A stretch of 64,000 bases of DNA from Actinomadura pelletieri DSM 43383. Lineage in GTDB: Bacteria > Actinomycetota > Actinomycetes > Streptosporangiales > Streptosporangiaceae. This document shows, in pieces, positions 55,017 to 63,794 of the stretch. A program made the position numbers and the translations under genes. Below the pieces are notes generated by a model. The model was not told the origin of the DNA. It saw nothing but the letters and a program-made list of their open reading frames with translations, and searched no databases. The stretch spans positions 1-64,000 of the forward strand of contig NZ_RBWU01000006.1 of assembly GCF_003634705.1 (NCBI RefSeq), written 5' to 3'. Numbering within the stretch: position 1 is the first letter of the stretch; each line of letters begins with the position of its first letter.

Positions 55017-55847
55017 GTGGGCATGGTGATGGCCGTCAGCTTCACCCGTTACGGTCGCCTTTACTACCTCGACCCGGGCCCGCACTCCCCGAAGGTCGGC
55101 GACAAGGTCCTCGTCCCCACCGACTCCGGCCCCGAGGTCGCCGAATGCGTCTGGGCCCCGCAATGGGTCTCCGAGGACATCGACGGCCTCCCCGAATGCG
55201 CCGGCCCCGCCACCGATGAACACCTGGCCCGCGACGACACCAACCGCCGCCGCCGCGCCGAAGGCCGCGCGATCGCCAAACGCCTCATCCGCAAACACGA
55301 ACTCCCCATGAAGGTCATCGGCGTCGACTACCTCGACACCGAGAACGTCTTCAAGATCTACTTCACCGCCCCACAACGCGTCGACTTCCGCGCCCTCGTC
55401 CGCGACCTGGCCCGCGGCATCAAGGCACGCGTCGAACTCCGCCAGGTCGGCCCCCGCGACGAGGCCCGCCTCCAGGGAGGCATCGGCCCCTGCGGCCGCG
55501 ACCTGTGCTGCGCCACCTTCCTCAAGGACTTCGAGCCCGTCTCCGTCCGCATGGCGAAGGAACAGGACCTTCCCGTCAACCCCCTGCGCATCGCCGGCGC
55601 GTGCGGACGCCTCATGTGCTGCCTCAAGTACGAACACCCGCTGTACATGGAGTTCAAGGAGAAGGCACCCCGTCTTGGATCACGGGTGAGCACCCCCGAG
55701 GGCGAAGGCCAGGTCATCGGCTACAACGTCCCCGGTGACCGCGTGACCGTCAAGGTAGGCTCCCGCCGCTGCTCCTGCCCCTCCGCCTCCGTCTGCTCCC
55801 CCCGCCGCCAACACGACGCCATGCACAACCCACCCGAGCCCGACTGA
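55017..55847 (+). CDS. PSP1/RicT-like regulatory iron-sulfur protein
   Basis: Conserved PSP1 C-terminal domain protein, the family of Bacillus YaaT/RicT, which binds Fe-S and helps RNase Y processing. The family hallmarks are GGIGPCGRDLCCATFLKDF and ACGRLMCCLKYEH, with the double CC clusters that ligate metal. The GTG at 55,017 has CGGAG seven bases upstream; an ATG six bases later is also possible. In actinomycetes the gene is usually found downstream of holB, as here with a few genes between. Exact role in actinomycetes is unknown. Confidence 0.88.
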   Translation: MGMVMAVSFTRYGRLYYLDPGPHSPKVGDKVLVPTDSGPEVAECVWAPQWVSEDIDGLPECAGPATDEHLARDDTNRRRRAEGRAIAKRLIRKHELPMKVIGVDYLDTENVFKIYFTAPQRVDFRALVRDLARGIKARVELRQVGPRDEARLQGGIGPCGRDLCCATFLKDFEPVSVRMAKEQDLPVNPLRIAGACGRLMCCLKYEHPLYMEFKEKAPRLGSRVSTPEGEGQVIGYNVPGDRVTVKVGSRRCSCPSASVCSPRRQHDAMHNPPEPD

Positions 55848-56243
55848 CCCCGTCCCCGCCTCGCAACCAAGCCAGGCCGACAACGACAGTGGCATGGCAG
55901 GGCCAGGACGGTGGAGGGCATCACGCACCGGTTCCGGCAGAGGTCGCATCGGTGCGGGCAGTACGCGGTACGCCAACGCGGGCGCGTGGATGACGACGAA
56001 ATGTCAGCGCTCAGGCGCGCTCGGCGACGAAATACAGGTCGGGAAGGCGGCCTGGACGGGCCATCGCCGCTGACCAGGGGGCTGAGCTCAACGGTCTCTC
56101 TCTGGCCTTGGCCTGGCATTTGATAGAAGGTCGCCGCCAACCTTGGCAGATTTGCACCCTTGCCGGGGGCTTCATCCTTCTGGATGATTCGGAAACCCGC
56201 CTCATCCTGGGCGTTCCCATTCACCCGCCACCCAGGAGGCCCC
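55848..56243. other. 396-base intergenic region, possible gene remnant
   Basis: No complete gene is seen. On the minus strand a short stretch ending at 56,011 (MARPGRLPDLYFVAERA, then stop) resembles the end of SAM-dependent methyltransferases ('P-DLYFVA-R'), but the upstream part is not protein-like, so it may be a decayed gene. The right end carries the AGGAGG site of the next gene. Confidence 0.3.
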
Positions 56244-57278
56244 GTGAGACCCAGTCCGCTGATCCTTTTGGTCTGCGGAACGGCAGCCATTGTCGCCGCA
56301 GCTCCCTACCTGGCGCCCTCGGCTCCCGAAACCGTGGCCGGTCCAGCTCCGGTTCCCGCTCCCACACCCGTCCCCGACCCCCAAACCGCACGCGCCCCCC
56401 AAGCCGACTTCGTGGACGACTCCGCGTCCGACCCCAAACGTCGCCGTGCTTCCACGAGCCCCACCCCGACGCCGAGCCGAACGGCCGCCGCCGCTCCCCG
56501 CCGTGCGGCCGCCGCTCCCGCACCCCCACCGGGCGCCGCACCCGGTCCCGGGACCGACCGCGGTCCCCGTCCCGGGCCCGGTTCCAGTTCTGGCCCGGGA
56601 GTCGTGCCGGAACCCAAACCAGAACCCGAACCGGAACCGGAACCGGAACCCACGCCGAACGAGACCGTCGAGCCCACCCCGACCGTGACCGCCATCCCCA
56701 TCGCCGTGCCGAACACCGAGGGCGGCCAGCCGATCTACGCGAGCGGCGGCGTCCGCTGCACCCTCGGCTTCAACGTGCGCAAGGACGGCTCGTACTACTT
56801 CCTCACGTCGGGCGGCTGCGCGGAACCGGGCCTGAAGCTCTACCTGGATTCGGGACTGAAGATCGAACTCGGCACCGTCGTCTCCGTCGCGAACACCATC
56901 GGGCTCGCCCGCTACGTCAGCCCGAAGATGGAACGGCCCGGCAGCATCCGCGGCGTGGGCGGAGCGCATGACATCACCGCCGCGCGCAGCCCGAAGGTCG
57001 GCGAGAACCTCTGCCGCCTCAGCCCCCTCACCGGTGTGCAGTGCGGCACGGTCACGGCGGTCAACGTGAGCGTCAACCACCCCGAGGGGACGATCACCGG
57101 CCTGACGAGGACGAACATCTGCGCGGCGTCCGGCGAGCGTCCGGGCGCCCCCTTCTTCACCGGCACCATCGCGTTGGGCCTCGAAGCCGCTGGTGGCGGC
57201 GACTGCAACAGTGGCGGGTCATCCTACTTCCAACCCATCGACAAGGTGCTCAGCGCCTTCGGTGTCGACGTCTACTAG
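56244..57278 (+). CDS. secreted streptogrisin-like S1 protein with lost catalytic triad (344 aa)
   Basis: The start is GTG with AGGAGG four bases upstream. A signal peptide (PLILLVCGTAAIVAAAPYLA), a long Pro/Glu/Ala-rich linker and a chymotrypsin-fold domain of the streptogrisin/alpha-lytic type (from about residue 165: VRCTLGFNVRKDGSYYFLTS). The normal TAGHC is TSGGC (His to Gly191), the Asp region is NTIGLARY where active relatives have NDYGLVRY, and GDSGGP is GERPGA (Ser to Arg299). All six disulfide cysteines and the fold signatures (CGTVTAVNVSVNHPEGTITG, GTIALGLEAAGGGD) remain. It should be a folded but inactive protease, perhaps a binding protein. Confidence 0.85.
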   Translation: MRPSPLILLVCGTAAIVAAAPYLAPSAPETVAGPAPVPAPTPVPDPQTARAPQADFVDDSASDPKRRRASTSPTPTPSRTAAAAPRRAAAAPAPPPGAAPGPGTDRGPRPGPGSSSGPGVVPEPKPEPEPEPEPEPTPNETVEPTPTVTAIPIAVPNTEGGQPIYASGGVRCTLGFNVRKDGSYYFLTSGGCAEPGLKLYLDSGLKIELGTVVSVANTIGLARYVSPKMERPGSIRGVGGAHDITAARSPKVGENLCRLSPLTGVQCGTVTAVNVSVNHPEGTITGLTRTNICAASGERPGAPFFTGTIALGLEAAGGGDCNSGGSSYFQPIDKVLSAFGVDVY

Positions 57279-57341
57279 GAGCCGATCGGCAACACAAAAA
57301 CCGTTTGTGCGCGGGGACGTGTTCGACCTAACGTCCGACGC

Positions 57342-58178
57342 GTGAATTCACCATTGCCGGACGGGCCGGTGAGGTTGCTCGGAATCGACGACCTCCCCGC
57401 ATGTCAGGACCTTGCCGAGGCCCGGGACTGGGGACGCGAAGAGCACAAGTGGCGGTTCCTGTTCTCGGTCGGCGACGTGTACGGCATCGACGACCGAAAC
57501 GGCGAACTCGCCGGGACGGTCGTGTCGACCGCCTACGGCAAGAACGTCGCCGCCATCAGCATGATGCTCGTCGCCGAACGTCACGAGCGACGCGGCCTGG
57601 GCAGCCGCCTGATGCGGCACGCAATGGACCACACAGGCACCGCCAGCTTCTGCCTGACCGCCACCGACTACGGACGCCCCCTGTACGAACGTCTGGGTTT
57701 CCGTGCGGTGGGACTGTGCACGTCGTACCAGGGCGAGGCCCAGAACGTGGTCAGGCAGGGAACCTCCGTCCCGGCGGAGGCGACCGACATGGCGCCCGTC
57801 CACGCGCTCGACACCGAGGTGTTCGGCGCCGACCGCGCACAACTGATCGAGGGCCTCCCCACCTTCTGCGAAACGTTCCGCGTCGTCCGGGACGGCCCTG
57901 AAATCAGGGGCTTCGGAGCCCATTGGCAGAATGACGCCCAAGCCGTCGTCGGCCCGCTCATCGCGCAGGACACCGAAACGGCCCTCACACTCCTGGCCGA
58001 CATAATCCCGCAGGGCCCGGTCCGACTCGACATCGACCACAGACACCCAGAACTCATAACCTGGGCCGAGTCACACGGCCTACGCCCCGCATTCACCACC
58101 ACGGTTATGGAACACGGCGCCCCCATAACCGGTGACCTATCCCGCCTCTACCTCCCCGTAGCCCAAGCCCTCGGCTAA
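57342..58178 (+). CDS. GNAT-family N-acetyltransferase (278 aa)
   Basis: Transfers an acyl group from acyl-CoA. The coenzyme-binding motif is MLVAERHERRGLGSRLMRHA (V-x-x-x-x-RG-G) and motif B is GRPLYERLGFRAVG. A second half (HALDTEVFGADRAQLIEGLP onward) resembles the weaker GNAT repeat of two-domain acetyltransferases. The start is GTG, without a strong ribosome site. Its last 18 codons (TGDLSRLYLPVAQALG) are part of the degenerate repeat that fills the following intergenic region. Confidence 0.85.
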   Translation: MNSPLPDGPVRLLGIDDLPACQDLAEARDWGREEHKWRFLFSVGDVYGIDDRNGELAGTVVSTAYGKNVAAISMMLVAERHERRGLGSRLMRHAMDHTGTASFCLTATDYGRPLYERLGFRAVGLCTSYQGEAQNVVRQGTSVPAEATDMAPVHALDTEVFGADRAQLIEGLPTFCETFRVVRDGPEIRGFGAHWQNDAQAVVGPLIAQDTETALTLLADIIPQGPVRLDIDHRHPELITWAESHGLRPAFTTTVMEHGAPITGDLSRLYLPVAQALG

Positions 58179-58880
58179 GCCCACCCTCTGCACAGCACCT
58201 TCGAGACAGGACGACACAGCGAAAACCAACCGCTCAACCCTCGCTTGGCGGCAAACCTACGGTTTTGGAGTAGTACGCCATAACCGGTGACGCCCCGGTT
58301 CTGGTCTCCCTCCCGGCCCAGAGCCTTTCGGTCTGAGGCAACCTTCCGCACGGCGCTCTCCGGGCGCATGACGGCATGGCGGACGCCTTCAGGCTCCCGT
58401 CACATGCTCGGACACTGCACCTACGGACTGGGCACGGCTCATCGCCGATTGCGTCCAGTCTCCGTATGCCCGAGGCCTGGGGCCTTAGGGACTGAACCGA
58501 CCTTCCGCCCGACGCCTTCCGAAGGCGGGACGGCCTAGCGGACGCTTCCAGGTGCGCGTCCCGTGCAGGACGCTACACCCACGAAAGTGGGCCACCGGTC
58601 GCCATTGCCGGTGATCCGTCCAGTCTCTATGTGCCTGTGGCCGAGCCTCGCGGCCGAGTCCACCTCCTGCGGGCCGCCTTCCGAGAGCAGAACGATGTCG
58701 CGGACCCTTTAGGTGAGGTACGGCACAATGGCGGGCGGTCCGTCCCGCCGCTATCTGCCCGTGGCCCAGGCCTTCGGCTGAGTCCGCTTCCTGCGTGGCG
58801 CCTTCCTGGGTGGGACGGAGTAGCGGATGATCTTCTTCCAGGTGCTCGTCACCTGCTGGGACAGCGACCCCGTGTGGTAG
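58125..58880 (+). repeat. degenerate ~155-base tandem repeats between convergent genes
   Basis: About five decayed copies start near 58,125, 58,280, 58,441, 58,601 and 58,728 (spacing 155, 161, 160 and 127). Each aligns as 'CCGGTGA..', then 'CTCTA/TATGCCCGTGGCC.A.GCCT.CGG.CTGAG', then 'GCCTTCC...GGGACGG..TAGCGGA'. The first covers the end of the acetyltransferase gene and the last covers the end of the desaturase gene on the other strand. The stretch 58,179-58,750 has no gene of its own. Confidence 0.65.
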
Positions 58881-59857
58881 GGCAGGCCGTATTTCTCGCA
58901 CAGCGCCCGGATGCGCGGCGCGACCTCGGAGTACCGGTTGCTCGGCATGTCCGGAAAGAGATGATGCTCGATCTGGTGGCTGAGGTTGCCCGTCATCAGG
59001 TGGAACAGTTTTCCGCCGGAGATGTTGCCCGAGCCGACGAGTTGCCGGGCGTACCATTCGCCCTTCGTCTCGCCCTCCAGCCGTTCCTCCTCGAACACCT
59101 CGATGTCGCCGGGGAAGTGCCCACAGAAGATGACCGTGTGCGCCCACACGTTGCGGATGACGTTGGCGGTGAAGTTCGCGGCCAGCGTCGACAGGAACTG
59201 CGGGCCGCTGAGCAGCGGGAACGCCACATAATCCTTACCCCACTGGCGAAGAATCTTTCGTCCGATCGCGCGCTTACCCGCCCTCCTCGCCTCCTCGCGC
59301 TCCTCACCCTCCAGTTCATCGTCGACCACCAGGTCATGCCACGCGACCCCGTACTCGAAGAACATCGCGAGCAACACGTTGTAGATCGGCTGTGCGAGGT
59401 GTGCGGGCCGCCATTCCTGCTCCGGCGTGACCCGCAGAATGCCGTAACCGACGTCCCTGTCCTTGCCGAGAATGTTGGTGAAGGTGTGGTGAAGGTAGTT
59501 GTGATTACGCTTCCACTGGTCGGCGGGCGAGACGTTGTCCCACTCCCAGGTCGTTGAATGGATCTTCGAGTCGCGCATCCAGTCCCACTGGCCGTGCATG
59601 ACGTTGTGCCCGATCTCCATGTTCTCCAGGATCTTCGCGACGGCCAGCGTCACGGTCCCGGCGATCCATGCGGGCGGCAGTGAGGACGCCATGAGCAGCG
59701 CCCGACCGCCCACCTCCAGCCCTCGCTGCCACCGGATGACACGATGGATGTACGACGCGTCGCGCTCACCGAGATCGCTGAAGATCTCGTCGCGGAGCGC
59801 GTCCAGTTCCCGGGCGAGGGCATCGTAGTCGTCGACGGTGAGCTGACCGGCGGTCAT
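58751..59857 (-). CDS. membrane fatty-acid desaturase (DesA3-like)
   Basis: Introduces a cis double bond into acyl chains using a di-iron centre. The three His boxes are GHNVMHGQW, HNYLHHTFTN and HQIEHHLFPDMP. Hydrophobic segments flank them (WIAGTVTLAVAKILEN, VLLAMFFEYGVAWHDL). The protein matches the actinobacterial acyl-CoA desaturase group of Mycobacterium DesA3. The basic C-terminal tail (PPRKAPRRKRTQPKAW) is encoded by the last copy of the neighbouring DNA repeat. It starts 14 bases after the end of its reductase gene, in one transcript. Confidence 0.92.
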   Translation of the reverse strand: MTAGQLTVDDYDALARELDALRDEIFSDLGERDASYIHRVIRWQRGLEVGGRALLMASSLPPAWIAGTVTLAVAKILENMEIGHNVMHGQWDWMRDSKIHSTTWEWDNVSPADQWKRNHNYLHHTFTNILGKDRDVGYGILRVTPEQEWRPAHLAQPIYNVLLAMFFEYGVAWHDLVVDDELEGEEREEARRAGKRAIGRKILRQWGKDYVAFPLLSGPQFLSTLAANFTANVIRNVWAHTVIFCGHFPGDIEVFEEERLEGETKGEWYARQLVGSGNISGGKLFHLMTGNLSHQIEHHLFPDMPSNRYSEVAPRIRALCEKYGLPYHTGSLSQQVTSTWKKIIRYSVPPRKAPRRKRTQPKAWATGR

Positions 59858-59871
59858 CTTCTCGTGCTCCT

Positions 59872-60948
59872 TCAGAGTTCGATCTCCACGGACCCGGCGG
59901 CGGTCGACACGCAGGTCTGGACGACCTCGCCCTCCTCGCCGTGCACCTCACCGGTGCGCAGATCCCGGACCTGGCCGGAACGCAACCGGCCGACGCAGCT
60001 GTAGCAGATGCCCATCCGGCACCCGCTCGGCAGCAGTGCCCCCGCGTTCTCCCCGGCGACGAGCAGCGGCGTCGCCCCGTCCACGTCGACTTCGACGCCG
60101 CTCTTGGCGAACGTGACATGCCCGCCTTCGCCGTCACCACTGTTCAGGACGGTGCGGAAACGTTCGACGCGCAACCTCTTCTCGGCCCCGGCGGCATGCC
60201 AGTACCCCGCGAGATCGTCCAGCATCTCCCCGGGTCCGCAGGCCCACGCCTCCCGCTCCGCCCAGTCCGGACAGATACCGGGCAGGTCGGACGGGCTGAG
60301 TCTTCCGTCCGGCCCGGTGTGCCTCTCATGCAGCCGCAGCCCGGCCATCGCACGGAGTTCGGCGCCGAAGATGACGTCGCTCTCCGTCCGGTCCGAGTGC
60401 ACGAGCACGATGTCGGGCGTGCCGCCGAGCTGCCGCAACATGGCCATGACCGGCGTGATTCCACTCCCCGCCGTCACGAACAGCAGCTTCCGGGGAACCC
60501 GCGGCGGCAGGACGAACTCACCGTCCGCGAGCCCAAGCCGAACAATCGTGCCGGGCCGCACCACCCTGGCCAGGTGCGCGGAGACGAACCCGTCCGGCGC
60601 CGCCTTGACGGTGATGGTGATGCGCCCGTCCCGCCGGGGCGGGGACGACAGCGAGAACGTCCGCCAGTACCGCACCCCATCGATGTCCACGCCGACCTTG
60701 ACCCACTGGCCCGGCCGGTGCCTCCGCCAGGCCCGCCCCGGCCTGATCACCAGCGTGGCCGCGTCCGACGTCTCCCTCCGGACGGCCTCGACCCGCCCCC
60801 GAAGATCCGCGCTGGACCACAGCGGATTCACCAGCCCGAGATAGTCCTCCGGCAGAAGCGGTGTCGTCAGCTGACGTACCGCCGTCTCGATCCGCTTCCT
60901 CAAACGAGGCGCACCGTTCGCCGTGGCGCGCGCCGATGCGGTGACCAA
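59872..60948 (-). CDS. desaturase electron-transfer protein: FAD/NAD(P)H reductase with 2Fe-2S domain
   Basis: Supplies electrons to the desaturase next door. An FAD-binding domain (WVKVGVDIDGVRYWRTFSLS, the RxYS-type motif), a nucleotide-binding domain (LFVTAGSGITPVMAMLRQL and AWACGPGEMLDDL) and a C-terminal plant-type 2Fe-2S domain with Cys ligands in CRMGICYSCVGRL and VQTCVS. This order matches Mycobacterium Rv3230c, partner of DesA3. I chose the TTG at 60,948 with GGAGG four bases upstream; the frame is open to 61,077 through the operator. An ATG is lacking near the ribosome site. Confidence 0.9.
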   Translation of the reverse strand: MVTASARATANGAPRLRKRIETAVRQLTTPLLPEDYLGLVNPLWSSADLRGRVEAVRRETSDAATLVIRPGRAWRRHRPGQWVKVGVDIDGVRYWRTFSLSSPPRRDGRITITVKAAPDGFVSAHLARVVRPGTIVRLGLADGEFVLPPRVPRKLLFVTAGSGITPVMAMLRQLGGTPDIVLVHSDRTESDVIFGAELRAMAGLRLHERHTGPDGRLSPSDLPGICPDWAEREAWACGPGEMLDDLAGYWHAAGAEKRLRVERFRTVLNSGDGEGGHVTFAKSGVEVDVDGATPLLVAGENAGALLPSGCRMGICYSCVGRLRSGQVRDLRTGEVHGEEGEVVQTCVSTAAGSVEIEL

Positions 60949-60972
60949 GACGCCTCCCTGGTCGGAGAGAAA

Positions 60973-61003
60973 CCTACGTTTGCGTAACTTACGGAGGCGT
61001 AAG
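60973..61003. promoter_or_regulatory. tandem palindromic operator for the desaturase operon
   Basis: Two adjacent sites: CTACG-TTTG-CGTAA (60,974-60,987, imperfect) and CTTACG-GAGG-CGTAAG (60,988-61,003, perfect). Their centres are 15 bp apart and lie 25-55 bases before the reductase start. They look like paired operators for a dimeric repressor of the TetR type, possibly responding to acyl-CoA as in other fatty-acid desaturase operons (inference). Confidence 0.7.
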
Positions 61004-61094
61004 GAGAGGTTCAACCCCTCCACCGGAAACGCGACAGGCATCACACCCGACACCCACCCGCGCATGACAATGCCCACGAAACCGCCGAAAACAC

Positions 61095-62212
61095 GCCCGC
61101 GCTCCCACCCCCGAACACACCGAACGCGCCCTCAACCCGATCCCCCCGTCAGTGGGCCTGACCCCGCCCACGAACCATGACGACCGCGCCTCAGCCTGCT
61201 CCCCCGTCAATGGGCCGTGCCCACGTGGCGGGCCATGACGAAAGCGTCCTTGGACTGCTCCCCGTCGAGCGGGCTTGGCAGTGGGGCGCCGTGAACGCGA
61301 CCTCAGACACCCCCTGGCGCGTAGGTGGGGGCAGCCGTGTGCCTGACGCGTCCAGAAGTCGCCCGGCATGGTGGCCCGTCCACAGGCCGGTCTCCCGTCG
61401 TCAATGGGGCGTGGCCGCGTGGCCGCGTGGTGGCGTGGTGGACGTGTCCTTGGGCTGTTCCTCGTCGAGCGGGTGTGGCTGCGGGTTTGGCAGTGGGGCG
61501 CCGTGTACGCGGCCTTTGACTCCCCCTGGCGCGTTGGTGGGGGTGGCCGTGTGCCTGGCGCGTCCGGGAGTGGCCCGGCATGGTGGCCCGTCCACGGGCC
61601 GATCTCCATCGTCAGTGGGGCGTGGCCGCAGAGCTGGACGCGTCCTGGCCTGATCTTCGTCGTCAGTGGGTGTCGACGCGGGCATGGGTGCGCGCATGGT
61701 GCACGCGTTCTTAAGTCTGATCCCGTCATCGTCAGGGCTCGCGGACTTGGTCCCGGCGTGACCAAGTCGCCTTCAGCCACGCGCCAGCGTCCAAACAAAA
61801 GGATGGGCGGATATGGGACAGCCCGTAAAGCGAAGTCCACCTCGCTGGCGACCTGGCCACGGTGTGAGTGTTCAGACGAGCGCTCTGACGGCACTTTGAG
61901 ACGCACCCCAGTTGCTGGGCGTGGCGAATGCGTCCTCGCTCTGATCCTTCGCGTTAGTGGACGTGGATCTGGCCGGGAGCATCGCGCACGTGTCCTCAGG
62001 CTTACCCCTTTCCCGCGATCGAAGCCGTCCTGCGCGAACTGGTCCGCGGCCCGCCGTGTGCCCTCTGCGGGTGCCGCGCGAGGCCTGCCCACCGCAGAAG
62101 GTCCGTGGCGTGGGCGGGCGCGGTTTCAGGCCCGGTGCTCTCGGTAGAGGGTGTGGATGTGGGGCTGGTGGCGGGCGTGGTGAATGCGTCCTCTGGGCCG
62201 GTGTCGTCATGG
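61095..62212 (+). repeat. 1.1-kb intergenic region of degenerate tandem repeats
   Basis: No gene is credible here. Two long copies start near 61,240 and 61,446, each with GTCCTTGG.CTG, then CCTCGTCGAGCGGG, then TGGCAGTGGGGCGCCGTG, then CCCCCTGGCGCG, then CCCGGCATGGTGGCCCGTCC and finally GTCA.TGGGGCGTGGCCGC. Shorter decayed units (GCGTCCT..CTGATC..CGTC..CAGTGGG) continue to about 62,220. Only open frames with low-complexity Arg/Pro/Thr products cover it. Confidence 0.7.
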
Positions 62213-63694
62213 TCAGAGAGCGTGGGCATGGGCCTCCTTCGATTTGCGAGGGATGGCGAGAATCGGGAGGAGGGAGATGAACAGAATCGCGGCGACCCAC
62301 CAGAACGTCTCGGTGAAGGCGTTTGTCAGCGCGGGCATGTCGGACGCGTGCCGTCCGGCGGTTTCGCCGAGGTTGCCGGACGCACCGGGGACCTCGTCGC
62401 GGATGGCGATCTGCAGGATGACCGCCATGACCGCGGTCCCGAACGAGCTACCCACGCGAACCAAGATGTTCGCGCCGGTCGTCGCCGCGGGCACCGCTGT
62501 CCGTGGCAGGCCCTGGTAGGCCATCGACAGGAGGCAGGGAGCGATCAGGCCGTGGCCCAGCCCGACACCGAACATCGCGACCATGATCACCGCGCGGCCG
62601 GTGCCGGGACCGATGGTGGTGAGGACCAGTACGCCGACGAGTACGCAGAGGACGCCGCCGACGGCGAACCAGCGTCCGCCGTACCTGTCGCTCAACCGTC
62701 CCGACACCGACATGGTGATCATCGCGCCGGCGCCCATCGGGGCCAGTAACCAACCCGCGTCCAAAGCGGACTGTCCACGGACGATGCCGGCGAACAGCGG
62801 AACGAGAATCATCACGCCGAACATCGCGCCGCTGTAGAGGAAGAGCCCTCCGGTGGCGGTGGTGAACGCCCGTGTGCCCAGCCGACGCAGGTCGATGAGC
62901 GCGCCGTCCCCCATGCGCAACGCGTGCGCGACGAACGCGGCCACCAGGACGGCTCCGGCGCTGACGCTGGCGAGGAAGCGCGTGCCGGTGAGGCTCGTCC
63001 CGTTTCCGGCCTCCGACAGCCCGTACACCAGGATCGCCAGACCCGGGCACAGGAGCAGCATGCCGACCGTGTCCAGCCGGGCGTCGCCGCTGCGCTCGAT
63101 GTCGCGTGGCAACACCCACAGCGCTGCGACCACCGCCAACGCGCAAATTGGGAGATTGACGAAGAACATCCAGCGCCAGTCCAGGCCTTCGAGGATGACG
63201 CCGCCGAGAATCGGGCCGAGCAGCGGCGCGAACATGGCCGGGACGGAGACGATGCTCATCACGTGGCCCATCCGTTCTGGCCCGGCTTCCCGGGCGAGCA
63301 TCATCTGCCCGACAGGCAACAACATTCCGCCGCCGACGCCCTGGAGGACGCGGAACGCGATCAGCGAGGGGAGAGTCCAGGCGAGACCACATAACAGCGA
63401 CCCGCCGACGAACGCACCGATCGAGACGAGCCACATGGTGCGGGCACCGAACCGTCGCACCGACCAGCCGGACAGAGGGACCGCCATGGACAGGGCGAGG
63501 GTGTAGCCGGTCACCACCCAGTGAACGGTCGACAGGGGCGCGCCGAAGTCCCTGCCCAGGGACGCGATCGCGACGTTGACGATCGTGGCGTCGAGAACCG
63601 TCATGATCGCGCCGAGCACCACGACGATCGCGAGGTTGCGCAGTTGCGGGTCGATGCCCTCCGCGCTGACATGCGACGCCTTCCGGAAGGTCAT
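62213..63694 (-). CDS. DHA2-family MFS drug exporter
   Basis: Proton-driven multidrug efflux transporter with 14 predicted membrane segments. The DHA2 hallmark VLDATIVNVAIASLG is in segment 1 and motif C-like GPILGGVILE is in the N-terminal half; the loop motif GRLSDRYGGRWF is between segments. The ATG at 63,694 has GGAGG seven bases upstream; upstream codons run through the operator region and are not used. It is divergent from a TetR gene, so probably repressed by it and induced by its substrate. Confidence 0.9.
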   Translation of the reverse strand: MTFRKASHVSAEGIDPQLRNLAIVVVLGAIMTVLDATIVNVAIASLGRDFGAPLSTVHWVVTGYTLALSMAVPLSGWSVRRFGARTMWLVSIGAFVGGSLLCGLAWTLPSLIAFRVLQGVGGGMLLPVGQMMLAREAGPERMGHVMSIVSVPAMFAPLLGPILGGVILEGLDWRWMFFVNLPICALAVVAALWVLPRDIERSGDARLDTVGMLLLCPGLAILVYGLSEAGNGTSLTGTRFLASVSAGAVLVAAFVAHALRMGDGALIDLRRLGTRAFTTATGGLFLYSGAMFGVMILVPLFAGIVRGQSALDAGWLLAPMGAGAMITMSVSGRLSDRYGGRWFAVGGVLCVLVGVLVLTTIGPGTGRAVIMVAMFGVGLGHGLIAPCLLSMAYQGLPRTAVPAATTGANILVRVGSSFGTAVMAVILQIAIRDEVPGASGNLGETAGRHASDMPALTNAFTETFWWVAAILFISLLPILAIPRKSKEAHAHAL

Positions 63695-63710
63695 CCGGCC
63701 ACCTCCGTTC

Positions 63711-63777
63711 CCGTACGCCGTATCGCCACCACCGTACACCGTATCAGCAGATCCGTACACCGTATCGATACGGTGTA
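63711..63777. promoter_or_regulatory. phased operator array between exporter and TetR genes
   Basis: Three direct copies of CCGTACRCCGTATC start at 63,711, 63,732 and 63,753 (21-bp spacing, two helical turns). The last one joins an inverted copy to form a perfect 22-bp palindrome (arms TACACCGTATC and GATACGGTGTA). It lies just before both start codons, so the TetR protein probably controls both genes here. Confidence 0.8.
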
Positions 63778-63794
63778 TCGCGTAAGATCGAGAT

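Noticed and set aside
61177..62147. Overlapping plus-strand open frames of 158 and 259 codons.
   Set aside because: They lie entirely in the degenerate repeat array; the products are repetitive Gly/Arg/Val/Trp sequence and open frames exist on both strands.
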